Of a stretch of DNA of 64,000 bases, positions 17,110 through 25,152 are shown in pieces. The stretch covers positions 620,001 to 684,000 of the forward strand of contig CAVYNE010000031.1 in assembly GCA_963769715.1 (NCBI GenBank), read 5' to 3'. A program made the translations under genes and the position numbers. This stretch comes from Palsa-504 sp963769715 (GTDB lineage: Bacteria > Actinomycetota > Actinomycetes > Streptosporangiales > Streptosporangiaceae). Below the pieces are notes generated by a model. It ran no database searches and was not told the origin of the DNA. It saw nothing but the letters and a program-made list of their open reading frames with translations. Numbering within the stretch: the first letter of the stretch is position 1; the number at the start of each line of letters is the position of its first letter.

Positions 17110-17869
17110 GGGGGTTCATTGCACCCAGCAGCTCTGATGCCCGGGCACCCGTCGACACCCAGAACGCGACCAGGGCACGGTCCCGGTTCGACCCGAGCCG
17201 GGCGAACAGCTCATCGAACTTCTCATCGGGGATCTGTCGCGGTATCCGCCGCCGGGCCCGGGGCCGGTACCGGCCGCTACGCTGCCCCGGGAAGGAATCC
17301 ATCGGATTGTGATGGGCGCCCGCCCGCCCGCGGCGCCCCCTCGCCAGCGGGAACGGGTTCACCATCGGCCCGCTGCCCGCCTGCAGATGGAACTCATAAA
17401 AACCGCGTAGCACGCTCTCGCAATGCACCACCGTCGCCGTGGCGTAACCGCGCCCGGGAGAAGGCTTTCCCGTCACCGGGTTCGGCGTCCCGGCCTCCGC
17501 CCGCGCCGTCACCGCCCCCGGCGCACCACCCCCGGGATAACGCCAGTGCGGCCGCACCGGCTTGGCGGCGAACTGTATCCACGAGCAGAAATCCCGGGCC
17601 TCCGCCCGGGTCGCCTGATCCCAGCGAACCCCGACTGCCCACAAGAACCGCCACCACCGCAACATGGCCATTCCATAAGACCGGTGCGTCGCCGACGGCC
17701 GGCCGCACGCAGCCAGCTCACGAAAGTACGCAGCCGCCGGGACGACCACCACACCGTCCGCGTCGACCAGCCGGAACGGCTCGAACAAGTCCCCGGTCGC
17801 TTCAAGCGACCCGCGCAACGGCACCGCCAGCCGCGACAGGTCCCGCGGAGCATCTCCCTCTGTGATCAT
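17110..17869 (-). pseudogene. second tyrosine recombinase, cut after the first catalytic box
   Basis: The frame begins at ATG 17869 (MITEGDAPRDLSRL). It has a core-binding domain (RSYGMAMLRWWRFL, DQATRAEARDFCSWI, TATVVHCESVLRGFYEFHLQ) and reaches the first catalytic Arg in FWVSTGARASELLGA. At 17109 it enters the IS3 end and stops. The HxLRH box and catalytic Tyr are lost. It is clearly different from the one at 10951, so the IS3 element sits between two unrelated recombinase stumps that point at each other. The first 68 nt overlap the out-of-frame tail of the broken IS110 gene. Confidence 0.82.
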
Positions 17870-18347
17870 GGTCCGCGACCGTAGCCACCAAGATTCCCAT
17901 CCGTCCGCTGACCTGAGGAACGTCCCCCCGTAGTTCGGTTAACGGGTCGGTCTTGTGCGGCGTGTAATCCTGCTGCTCACGGGCGATATGCGACACTAGC
18001 GGCTGGATGCACACCAGCGGCAGGCCCCGCTCGCCGCACAGCCGCTGCACCTGCATCCACCGCGGCCCAGTCGGCTCGCACGCCACCGCCACGTGCGCGA
18101 ACCCCTTCACCTTGGCCTGCGCCACCGCCCAGTCCAGCGCCTCACCCAGCCGGAACGCCTTCACCCGCACCGTCTTACGCGCCACCACCCGCACATCATG
18201 ATCAACCACCGCCAGCGCCTGCTTATCCTCGGCCAGGTCGATCCCGATCACCGCGCCATCGCGCGGCAGCAGCCCCCGCAGCCGCTCCCGCCGGGCGTTC
18301 CGCTTCCGGTCGCCCCTGGTCGTGCCGTTGCCGCTACCCTTACCCAC
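17802..18347 (-). pseudogene. IS110-family transposase, N-terminal DEDD domain only
   Basis: From GTG 18347 the frame reads VIGIDLAEDKQALAVVD, ALDWAVAQAKVKGFAHVAVA, CEPTGPRWMQVQRLCGERG and SHIAREQQDYTPHKTD, the RuvC-like DEDD domain of IS110-family recombinases. Normal proteins continue after HKTD with a D-A-x-x-I-A-R-L segment. Here, near 17940, the frame changes to unrelated sequence and ends at 17802. The C-terminal Tnp_IS116/IS110/IS902 domain with its catalytic Ser is absent. The noncoding leader that carries the guide RNA in this family may still be present upstream. Confidence 0.8.
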
Positions 18348-18412
18348 AGAACGTCCTCCTCGCTGCGTTTGGGACACCAAGCCCGTACTACCGCACCAGG
18401 AGGACGTTCCTG
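18347..18412 (-). repeat. hairpin in the IS110 leader, possible bridge-RNA element
   Basis: CAGAACGTCCTCCT (18347-18360) and AGGAGGACGTTCCTG (18398-18412) can pair over 14 positions with one bulge around a 37-nt loop, directly at the start of the IS110 transposase gene. IS110-group elements express a structured guide (bridge) RNA from the noncoding leader. Whether this hairpin belongs to one is inference. Confidence 0.4.
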
Positions 18413-18516
18413 TATCAACCACATCCCTGCTGAACAACCGCCTCTAGCGCGTTGTCCTATTACTACGGCATGCCACGTCCCTGAACGTCCCGCCGCGGCT
18501 GTCTAGCCTGGGCCGC

Positions 18517-19071
18517 ATGAACACGCTGGCATCATGGGCGCAACAGCTCGCCCAGGCACTCCTCCAAGCCCCCCTCCCCCGCCGCTGGGCGCACGTCCAG
18601 GGCGTCGCCGCCCGGGCCCGCAGCCTGGCACCCGTTCTCGGCGCGGACGCCGATCTCCTGGAAACCGCCGCATGGCTGCACGACATCGGCTACGCCCCCG
18701 ACCTCACCGTGACGGGCTTCCACCCACTCGACGGCGCCCGCTACCTGCGCGACGCCCAGCACGCCGACGCCATACTGTGCCGGCTGGTCGCCTACCACTC
18801 CTGCGCCATCATCGAAGCCAGCGAACGCGGACTCGCCGACGTCCTAGGCATGGAGTTCGAGCCCGCGCCGTACGTGCTTTCCAGCGCACTGACCTACTGC
18901 GACATGACCACCAGCCCGGACGGCGAGCTCGTACCCGTCGATAGGCGGCTCGCCGAAATACATGACCGCTACGGCCCAGGGCACCTGGTGAGCCGGTCAA
19001 TCCAGCGCGCCACGCCGATGATCCTGCGCGCGGTCGAGCAGGTCCACGACAGAGCCGCCCGAAGCGCATAG
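18517..19071 (+). CDS. HD-domain phosphohydrolase
   Basis: The product is 184 aa. The metal-binding pattern of HD proteins is complete: H26 in RRWAHVQGVA, H55-D56 in AAWLHDIGYAP, a His in FHPLDGARYL, VAYHS, and a late Asp in ALTYCDMTT. It therefore probably hydrolyses a phosphate ester, possibly a nucleotide, but the substrate is unknown. It is a single-domain protein with no membrane segment. It stands alone between a broken IS110 gene and the integrase. Similar short HD proteins are common as cargo and as core genes in actinomycetes. Confidence 0.88.
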   Translation: MNTLASWAQQLAQALLQAPLPRRWAHVQGVAARARSLAPVLGADADLLETAAWLHDIGYAPDLTVTGFHPLDGARYLRDAQHADAILCRLVAYHSCAIIEASERGLADVLGMEFEPAPYVLSSALTYCDMTTSPDGELVPVDRRLAEIHDRYGPGHLVSRSIQRATPMILRAVEQVHDRAARSA

Positions 19072-19397
19072 CTCCGCAGTCCGGAAGTGGGGGCAATGCT
19101 ACGGGAGACCGGATGGCCCGCTGCAGCTCGCCGAGCCGTTAGTCCCCACTGATGTCCCCACGAACTGTGCTCACCCTGGCGCGGCGCTCTGCCGATCCGC
19201 CCGGCCATGCGCCTGCGGATCGGCCACGTGCTCACCCCCGGCCGCCCCTGCCACATCGGCTGACACCGGCCATCCCCGCGCCCGGCCACGCCGCCCGCGT
19301 GGTCGGCCAGAATGTGCGAGCAGCCTTCCAAGCTGGTAATCCTGGCACCAGCGCTGGCACGCATCCGGAGTTCGCCGCCAGTTACAGGCTGAGCTGT
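19072..19397. other. no gene seen
   Basis: This lies between the HD gene and the end of the convergent integrase gene. Open frames here have no recognisable content, and I see no clear terminator. Confidence 0.4.
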
Positions 19398-20759
19398 TTA
19401 CACCACGGCCTTCAGCAGATCGCTCATGACATCCGCGGCAGTGGAGTCCTCCTCATCCAGGACCTTCACGTACCGTGTCGTGGTCGTGAGGTCGCCGTGG
19501 CCGAGTCGGTGCCGTACCCGCTCCAGGTCGACGCCCTGGTCGATCAGCCACGAAGCATGCGTGTGCCGGACCTGGTAGGACGTGTACCGGAACGGCAGGT
19601 GGGCCTCCTCGACCGCAGAGTTCCAGATGCGGTACCAGGTGTTCTTGCCCATGTACTCGGTAGGGTCCCGGCGCCACCCCGCCGACCACTCCCGTTCCGC
19701 GCGGCCGGTTGTCCGGCGCTTACGCGAGCGGCCGTAGTCAGCGCTCCACTGCATGCATCCCGGGCACCGGCACTTAGCGGTGACGTAGGCGCCCATCGTG
19801 CCGTGTTGGTACTGCTTGCCACTCGGCAGCGGGTCGGTGGACCCGAGCGTCTCCATTTCCTCGTCGCTCATCCGCTCACGACGGGCGGCCACCGTGCGAG
19901 CCGCGAACAACCGCACCGGAAAAATGAGCTGGCCCGGGCCGATGCTGTTCACGGCGATGTGCTCCCGGACCATCTCCGCAACCTCGGCGTCGATCTTCAT
20001 CCGGCGGTGCTCGCCGTTCTTGGTGTAGTGCCGGGTCAGGAACCGGTACCCGTCCGGGTGGAAGTCCGCGGTCACCTCGACCGTCGACTTGCTAACGGTG
20101 AGCATGCAGCCGCCGAAGTCAAAGTCCTCCGGGACGAACGAGATCAGCTCGCAGTACCGCGTCCCGGTCGATACCCCGAGCCGGGCGAAGACCCTGGCAG
20201 GCTGGTGTGGCAGCGCCGCGTAGACCCGCTGGAACTGCGGGACGGTCGCTACCACGATCGGCCCGGACGGCGGATGCTTGAGCCTGATCCCCTTGACTGG
20301 GTTGCCGTCGCGATAGCCGTGATCCCACGCCATCTGCATCATGGCTGACAGGCAGGTCCGGACGTTCACGACCGTGCTCTGACTGGCGCCCTCCGCGGGC
20401 AGCACTACAGTGAGCAGCCGGTGGATCGTCTCCCTGCCGATCTCGGCAACGCGCCGCTTGCCGATGAACGGGTAGACGTGCGAGCGGAGCAGCTGAGCGT
20501 AGGTCATCTTGCTGTTCGGCTCGACCGCGTGCTCACGGAGGAATTTCACGCCGAAGTCCTGGACCGTGATCGTGGCCTTGTCAGCCGGGCTGGTCTCGGC
20601 GAGCCGGAGCCGCACATGGCTCTCATGCTGCTCGGCGACCGCCTGTGCGCGCTCTTCCGTCTCGTAGGTCCCGGCGCTCTTGCGCCGGCCGTTCTCGTCG
20701 ATATACACGGCCGTGTACCGGACACCGCGTTTCCGGACCCTGTCGATGACGTACGGCAC
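19398..20759 (-). CDS. tyrosine integrase with an inserted Cys-rich loop
   Basis: The product is 453 aa. An N-terminal arm-binding region (RYTAVYIDENGRRKSAGTYE) is followed by the core-binding domain (ITVQDFGVKFLREHAV, HVYPFIGKRRVAEI). The catalytic domain shows Arg in GVSTGTRYCELISF, RHTHASWLIDQGVDLE, the LGHGD box and the Tyr in TTTTRYVKVLDE. All active-site residues are present. Between the first and later boxes lies an extra segment with CRCPGCMQWSADYGRSRKR, possibly a zinc-binding loop, known from other actinomycete integrases. The gene starts 168 bp from the tRNA-His fragment, the classical int-att layout, so it probably integrated the island. Confidence 0.93.
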   Translation of the reverse strand: MPYVIDRVRKRGVRYTAVYIDENGRRKSAGTYETEERAQAVAEQHESHVRLRLAETSPADKATITVQDFGVKFLREHAVEPNSKMTYAQLLRSHVYPFIGKRRVAEIGRETIHRLLTVVLPAEGASQSTVVNVRTCLSAMMQMAWDHGYRDGNPVKGIRLKHPPSGPIVVATVPQFQRVYAALPHQPARVFARLGVSTGTRYCELISFVPEDFDFGGCMLTVSKSTVEVTADFHPDGYRFLTRHYTKNGEHRRMKIDAEVAEMVREHIAVNSIGPGQLIFPVRLFAARTVAARRERMSDEEMETLGSTDPLPSGKQYQHGTMGAYVTAKCRCPGCMQWSADYGRSRKRRTTGRAEREWSAGWRRDPTEYMGKNTWYRIWNSAVEEAHLPFRYTSYQVRHTHASWLIDQGVDLERVRHRLGHGDLTTTTRYVKVLDEEDSTAADVMSDLLKAVV

Positions 20760-20794
20760 TTCTTCCGCCCTCTTGGCCCCCCGTTCGCGAGGCC

Positions 20795-20817
20795 ACTTTG
20801 GTTAGCAAGTTGGTTAG
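20795..20817 (+). repeat. direct repeats, candidate integrase arm sites (left of att)
   Basis: ACTTTGGTTAG at 20795-20805 is followed at once by the near-copy AAGTTGGTTAG (20807-20817). ACTTTGGTTAG recurs at 21038-21048 on the other side of the tRNA fragment. Direct 11-bp repeats around the core are typical of integrase arm-type sites. Confidence 0.5.
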
Positions 20818-20926
20818 CCAGAACAGCCGCCAGGACTCTGCACTGGACTCCACTACTTACCAAAAACCATGGTTTACCTGGCCTTTTGAAGGCTAGCATA
20901 ACAAGAAGACTCGAGTATCGGCCAGG

Positions 20927-20971
20927 TTGTGGTCATGGATGTCGCGGGTTCGAATCCCGTCGCTCACCCCA
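20927..20971 (+). other. 3' half of a tRNA-His: attachment site
   Basis: The sequence runs from the anticodon loop TTGTGGT (anticodon GTG, His), through a stem strand CATGG and T-arm GCGGGTTCGAATCCCGT, to the acceptor strand CGCTCAC, discriminator C and CCA. No matching 5' acceptor (GTGAGCG), D-arm or 5' stem (CCATG) lies upstream, so this is a fragment and not a gene. Tyrosine integrases commonly use such 3' tRNA halves. Given the fragment's orientation, the integrated element lies to its left and the restored tRNA would be beyond the left edge of the window. Confidence 0.8.
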
Positions 20972-20973
20972 TC

Positions 20974-21445
20974 TCGTATAGCCGGTGACCTGCGGGTTTG
21001 ACAGGAGACCGAAGCTTTCCCTAACCATGTGGCTAGGACTTTGGTTAGGACATCTGTGTGACGTCGATCACATGGAGTCTCGTGGCGTGTAGTGCCGTAC
21101 TGCGTTGTGCAGTGTCCAGGCCGTTTACCCAGGCGCCTTGCCGGGGAGTTGACGCGCACCCTCACGAACCATGCCAGCACGAAGCACGCCTGCTTCCAGC
21201 AGATCGGGATGTTACGCGTCATTCGCCGTGACTGCCGGACGTCACTCTCGGCGAACCGCGGTTGCTGGGATGCCCTGCCAATGAGCGTCTCCGCCCCGCG
21301 CTCACCCTGGCGCCGGGATGCTCATCGTGGCAGCTCCGTCCGGCACTGGCGGTACTCCGGTTGCCGTCACGGACGGTGGCGGCAGGGCCGACATGCGGCG
21401 CGGAAGCGCCCGCCGTGAGCGGCGGCAAACCTGATAGCGGCTGAA
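20974..21445. other. flank of the attachment site, no gene seen
   Basis: This contains another ACTTTGGTTAG (21038-21048) and an inverted CTAACC (21021-21026). No protein-like frame is found. Frames running back across the tRNA fragment (reading S-D-G-I-R-T-R-D) are the well-known false reading of tRNA sequence. Confidence 0.45.
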
Positions 21446-22411
21446 TCAGGCGGATGCCGAGGCGAGGCGCAGCCGCGCCTGGCGTGCGGCACGGTGGCCC
21501 GCCGCCAGCGCGACCGCCATGACGATCACGGCGAGGACGTCGATCGCGCCCGCGTGGAACAGCGGAGTCCCTCCCCCGCCGGCGATCCACCAGCAGCACC
21601 CGGCGAGCAGGGCCGGCATCGCGGCGCAGGCGGCAGCGGCAAGCCGGATCTCATAGCGGAGCACGGCTCGCGGCAGGTCCGCGCGGCGGACCGTGGCCGC
21701 CGCGCCCGCGACCGCGCACACGACGGCCAGCGGGCTCACCGCCATCCAGGCGAGTTCCCCCGCCGGGAACGCGGCGAGGGCCGACGGGTGCGCCCAGTAC
21801 GAGGAGACCGACAGGGTTGACGCCCACGAGAACGCCGCCAGCCCGCCCGGCACGAACCCGCGGTGCGCGCCGGTTCCCGGCCATCCGTTCCCGAAGTGCC
21901 GCCCGCCGGCGAACGTGACCGCCGCCCCGGCCAGGACAACGGCAGCCGGGACGAGCACGTTTCCGCCCTGCCCCCGCACGATACGGCGGCCCACGACCCA
22001 GACGACCGGCGCGGCGGCTAGCAGCGCCAGTAGGAGGAAGGCCAGCATGGCGGCCGACGTCACGATGGTGGCCGCCGTCGCGGCGCCGCCGCTGGACTCC
22101 GACCACTGCCAGCCGATCGTGAGTTGCGACCAGATGGCCGCGCCGAAGCCGAGGAAGATGCTCAGGCAGCAGGCCAGCGACACGAGGCTCGCGCGAACCT
22201 GCCCGGCGGCGTCCGCCGCGAACCCGCAGAGCCCTGCGCCGGCCAGCCGGGCGACGATACCGCCGCGGATCACGTCGGCGGTGCGCGCGCGGGAACGCGG
22301 CCGTTCCTCAATATCGGCGATCAGAAGTCCGGCGAACTCCTCGCCGTAACGATCCCGCCATGACCTCGGGTACCAGCGCACGAGCCGGGCCGCCCGGTCG
22401 GCGGGCGTCAC
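21446..22411 (-). CDS. multi-pass membrane protein, PadR-operon partner
   Basis: The product is 321 aa. The N-terminus LVRWYPRSWRDRYGEEFAGLL is the conserved start of membrane proteins that accompany PadR regulators. About eight hydrophobic segments follow, from VRASLVSLACCLSIFLGFGA onward, the last being AIDVLAVIVMAVALAAG. No catalytic motif is seen. It overlaps the PadR gene by four bases, so it is translationally coupled. By analogy with such pairs it may take part in a membrane-stress or drug response, but this is not shown by the sequence. Confidence 0.82.
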   Translation of the reverse strand: MTPADRAARLVRWYPRSWRDRYGEEFAGLLIADIEERPRSRARTADVIRGGIVARLAGAGLCGFAADAAGQVRASLVSLACCLSIFLGFGAAIWSQLTIGWQWSESSGGAATAATIVTSAAMLAFLLLALLAAAPVVWVVGRRIVRGQGGNVLVPAAVVLAGAAVTFAGGRHFGNGWPGTGAHRGFVPGGLAAFSWASTLSVSSYWAHPSALAAFPAGELAWMAVSPLAVVCAVAGAAATVRRADLPRAVLRYEIRLAAAACAAMPALLAGCCWWIAGGGGTPLFHAGAIDVLAVIVMAVALAAGHRAARQARLRLASASA

Positions 22412-22755
22412 GCGGCGCCCCAGCTGCCGGCTAGCCGGCGTAGCCCTAGCTCGGCGACGCGGCGCTGGTTGTCGAGATGGGCGCGCAGTGCGGTCGCTCC
22501 CGCGGCGGTCAACCGGTACGGGCGGCGCCGGTCATGGCTCTCGACGCTCTCGATCATGCCCTGCGCCTCGAGCCTGGCGAGCGCTTCGTACAGCGTGCCT
22601 GGCGCGAGCCGGACCCCCGCGAAGGACTCGATGTCCTTGGTGAGGGCGTAGCCATGCTTGGTGCCGTCGGCCAGGCTCGCGAGGATCAGCGTGGCCGGCC
22701 CCGCGTACCGGCCGAACCCGGCGAACTCCTCGCTGTCCTTGGCCATGACGTTCAT
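22408..22755 (-). CDS. PadR-family transcriptional regulator
   Basis: The product is 115 aa (112 from the second ATG at 22746). The winged helix shows LILASLADGTKHGYALTKDI, the recognition segment LAPGTLYEALARLEAQGMIE and the wing HDRRRPYRLTAAGATALRAH. The short C-terminal helix RRVAELGLRRLAGSW would mediate dimerisation. This is the small PadR subtype. It overlaps the genes on both sides by ATGA, so three membrane protein genes and this regulator form one operon. It probably represses that operon through the inverted repeat at 23978-24013. Confidence 0.92.
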   Translation of the reverse strand: MNVMAKDSEEFAGFGRYAGPATLILASLADGTKHGYALTKDIESFAGVRLAPGTLYEALARLEAQGMIESVESHDRRRPYRLTAAGATALRAHLDNQRRVAELGLRRLAGSWGAA

Positions 22756-23807
22756 CTTATATCGGCTCCCGATCTAACGGCCGGGGCCGCTCGCATCAGA
22801 TACGGCACCCGGCGGGCGAGGAACACCCGGGGGAACGGATCACGCAGCCGCCACAGTCCGGCGTCGACCACGAAGTGCGCCATCACCGCGCCCAGGTATG
22901 CGCCGAACACCAGCCGTACCGCCGGACCGCCGCTGTGCAGATGCGAGGTCACCGCGAGAACGGCCCCGCCGATCAGCGCGACATTGCACAGCACCGCCAG
23001 GCGCAGCGCCCGGCCGGCCTCGCCCGGGCCGCCGGCCGCGACCAGGCTCACCAGCAGCAGGTACTGCAGGCCGTGCGCGATCGTCATCCCGCCGACGGCC
23101 GCGTACGGCGACGCGAAGACGAAGACCGGGACCGAGAAGAACAGCCCCATCAGGTACATCACGCAGAAGCCGCGCGGCCGCTGCGCGGGCGCGCGGCGGG
23201 CGAGCAGGATCACGCCGGCCGCGACGGCCCCCGCCATCGCCGCCGCCGATAGCGGGAACAGCGCGCCCAGCCCCGGGTCGACGCGCAGCTGCAGCAGCGC
23301 CGACCGCGCCATCAGCGCGCAGATGCCGGCCAGGCCCGATGCGATCAAAGCGCGGCGTTCGGCGGCTTGCAGCGGCGGCGCGCCAGCCGTCTTGGCCGCC
23401 AGTGCCGTCATGCCGAGGTTCTGCTTGGCGAAGTGAAAGAACTGCCAGGCGAAGAACGGGAGCAGCAGCCACGTCATCGCCGCCGGGGTGAGCGCGGCGG
23501 CGGCCGCCGCGCCCGCGATCATCAGCAGCACCGGGACCCGGATGAAGCGCCACGGATGGCTCACCGCGTATGAGCGGACGTCGCGCAGCGTGTAGAGCCA
23601 GCCCGTGGACGCCACGTGCGCCGAGGATCCGGCGAACAGCACCCAGGCCAGCCCGCGGTCCGGCGCTGCCGATCCGGAGGGCGCGAATGCCGCCGCGATG
23701 ACGAACGCCCCAGCGGTGAGGGCGACTGTCGCCCATAGCCAACGGCGGGCCAGCGGCCGGTCCCGGTCCGCGGAGCGGCCCCAGGCCAGCGTCAGTTCCG
23801 GCTGCAT
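22752..23807 (-). CDS. polytopic membrane protein of unknown function
   Basis: The product is 351 aa from the ATG at 23807, chosen because GGGGGAGG lies just upstream; an upstream in-frame start adds five residues. About nine membrane segments are visible. His-bearing helices WQFFHFAKQNLGM, MTIAHGLQYLLLVS and VMAHFVVDAGLWRLRDPFPR are spaced along the protein, a pattern reminiscent of Brp/Blh-type or other His-cluster membrane enzymes. That link is only a suggestion. The start overlaps the stop of a 53-aa membrane protein gene, and the stop overlaps the padR start. Confidence 0.72.
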   Translation of the reverse strand: MQPELTLAWGRSADRDRPLARRWLWATVALTAGAFVIAAAFAPSGSAAPDRGLAWVLFAGSSAHVASTGWLYTLRDVRSYAVSHPWRFIRVPVLLMIAGAAAAAALTPAAMTWLLLPFFAWQFFHFAKQNLGMTALAAKTAGAPPLQAAERRALIASGLAGICALMARSALLQLRVDPGLGALFPLSAAAMAGAVAAGVILLARRAPAQRPRGFCVMYLMGLFFSVPVFVFASPYAAVGGMTIAHGLQYLLLVSLVAAGGPGEAGRALRLAVLCNVALIGGAVLAVTSHLHSGGPAVRLVFGAYLGAVMAHFVVDAGLWRLRDPFPRVFLARRVPYLMRAAPAVRSGADIR

Positions 23808-23968
23808 CAGCCTCCCCCGCAACCGCCGGCCGCACCGATGTCCGGAGCGATGACCAGGGCGAACAGCAGCACACTGCCGAGGAAGGCGGCGATAAACGCG
23901 ATCGTCAGCACCATGCGGCGCGCCTTGTCGCGCCGGCTCAGGGCGGGATCCTCCACGAAGATCGACAT
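23807..23968 (-). CDS. 53-aa single-span membrane protein, first gene of the PadR operon
   Basis: The ATG at 23968 opens a 54-codon frame reading MSIFVEDPALSRRDKARRMV. A strong membrane segment follows, LTIAFIAAFLGSVLLFALVI, then the tail APDIGAAGGCGGG. Positive residues before the span suggest a cytoplasmic N-terminus. Its TGA overlaps the ATG of the next gene. The poly-Gly tail coincides with the ribosome binding site of that gene, so translation is probably coupled. The frame is short, but the clean membrane segment and the overlap make it credible. Function is unknown. Confidence 0.7.
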   Translation of the reverse strand: MSIFVEDPALSRRDKARRMVLTIAFIAAFLGSVLLFALVIAPDIGAAGGCGGG

Positions 23969-23977
23969 GCCGTCAGG

Positions 23978-24013
23978 CTATTTCGTCTCCCGGTATATCG
24001 TCAAGCGAGATAG
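23978..24013. promoter_or_regulatory. inverted repeat upstream of the PadR operon, candidate operator
   Basis: CTATTTCG (23978-23985) and CGAGATAG (24006-24013) pair at seven of eight positions around a TATATCG-containing centre. The site lies 10-45 bp upstream of the first gene, where the promoter should be. The AT-rich centre suits a PadR operator, but the assignment is inferred. Confidence 0.45.
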
Positions 24014-24185
24014 TGCTGGCCGGCTCACCACCGGAGCGTGAGCGAGAAGCGGGCGCCGATCAGGCGCGTCCCGTGCGTGATTCTCGGCAGCGATGAGCTG
24101 CCGCCGCCTATCGGGCATGGCTGGCCCGGCATACCCCGACCACGGCCCAAGCGCTCAATCTCGGTCTGGCGAATACCGGCGGAGT

Positions 24186-24650
24186 TCAAGCATCACATAT
24201 CCGCAGGCCAGGCCGCTCATAGCAGCCGCCTGTAAACCATGCACTCACCGTCGCCAGCCACCGCCCGCTGCGCCAACTTAGTGGTCTCGCCCGTAAGTTC
24301 GTCTGGTGTCGGGTCCAGGCGGTGGGGTCGTTGAGGTAGAGGCCGCAGGCGGTGTCGAGGGCGTCTTGGCAGGTGCCGACGGGCAGGCCAGTGAAGAAGA
24401 CCGATTCGTCGTAGTCGTCGTGGCTGGCGCGGTAGATCGCGAACTGCCATTGGCTGGCGGAGCCGACATAGCGCAGCCGGCACAGCTTCAGGGTGGTGGC
24501 GTCGGCCAGCGTCGCGTCGATGTAACTGAAGTTCCCGTGGTGGCGGATCTGCAGGCTGGCGATCTGGGGCCAGCGTTCGCGGGCCCGGGCGCGCAGTCGC
24601 TGCTCCAGGGACGTTTTCGTGGAGTCTGGGTATCTAGCCACGACAGTCAT
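24186..24650 (-). CDS. conserved hypothetical protein
   Basis: The product is 154 aa starting at ATG 24650 behind AGGAGAAG. The body reads LEQRLRARARERWPQIASLQ, RHHGNFSYIDATLADATTLK, LCRLRYVGSASQWQFAIYRA and GTCQDALDTACGLYLND. I recognise this as a frequent actinomycete protein without known function. The last 25 residues (RARPLSWRSGRWLATVSAW and on) look unlike the rest, so the normal end is probably near WTRHQTN and the tail may be read-through caused by a rearrangement. No membrane or signal sequence is seen. Confidence 0.65.
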   Translation of the reverse strand: MTVVARYPDSTKTSLEQRLRARARERWPQIASLQIRHHGNFSYIDATLADATTLKLCRLRYVGSASQWQFAIYRASHDDYDESVFFTGLPVGTCQDALDTACGLYLNDPTAWTRHQTNLRARPLSWRSGRWLATVSAWFTGGCYERPGLRICDA

Positions 24651-24718
24651 CTTCTCCTGGCGGCCCGGCCCTCGCGGTGTGGTGCCGGGCACTGGCGCGG
24701 GTACGGCATAAAGAACGC

Positions 24719-24970
24719 ATGCCTATGCCAAGCCCATACCAGATTGTCTTGTCCGCCGGGGAACAGGCCGCGCTGACGGCCCGGGCCCGGTCGGTGCGCG
24801 GCCCGTACCGCGACCGGCTGCGGGCCCAGATCGTGCTGGCCGCGGCGGCCGGCCAGGCCAACGCCGCGATCGCCTGGGAGCTGGGGGTGTGCACCGACAC
24901 GGCGCGGAAGTGGCGCGGCCGGTTCGCGGAGGGCCGGCTGGCCGGGCTGAAGGATGCCCCCGCGCAGCGG
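24719..24970 (+). pseudogene. IS630-type transposase, N-terminal helix-turn-helix fragment
   Basis: From ATG 24719 the frame reads VLSAGEQAALTARARSVRGP, RLRAQIVLAAAAGQANAAIA, WELGVCTDTARKWRGRFAEG and RLAGLKDAPAQRPPS, the Psq-like helix-turn-helix start of IS630-family or related transposases. The catalytic DDE part that should follow is absent. Sequence from another gene, on the opposite strand, begins within about 20 bp. It is a relic. Confidence 0.7.
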
Positions 24971-24987
24971 CCGCCCAGTCCTTTACT

Positions 24988-25152
24988 GCCGCGGCCCGGC
25001 CCGATGCTGCCGGCCGGGATTCCGAGGCTGGCGCTGATCTCTGCATACGGCTGCGCAGGATCGTCGATGAGCGGGGCGAGCAGCTGCTGGCAGCCGGGGG
25101 GCAGCTGCCCGAACGCCTCACGCAGGGCCGCGTGCCGCTCGGCCGTGAGCAG
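24988..25152 (-). pseudogene. ECF-type sigma factor, region 4 fragment
   Basis: The minus strand reads LTAERHAALREAFGQLPPGC, QQLLAPLIDDPAQPYAEISA and SLGIPAGSIGPGRG, the sigma region 4 helix-turn-helix with the G-S-I-G-P motif that contacts the -35 element. Region 2 and the rest of the gene are missing on both sides. It is joined directly to the end of the next conserved gene and to the IS630 fragment, so a deletion has fused three remnants. Confidence 0.7.

Noticed and set aside
20893..21222. Minus-strand frame reading S-D-G-I-R-T-R-D
   Set aside because: This is the well-known false translation of tRNA sequence, here the tRNA-His fragment.
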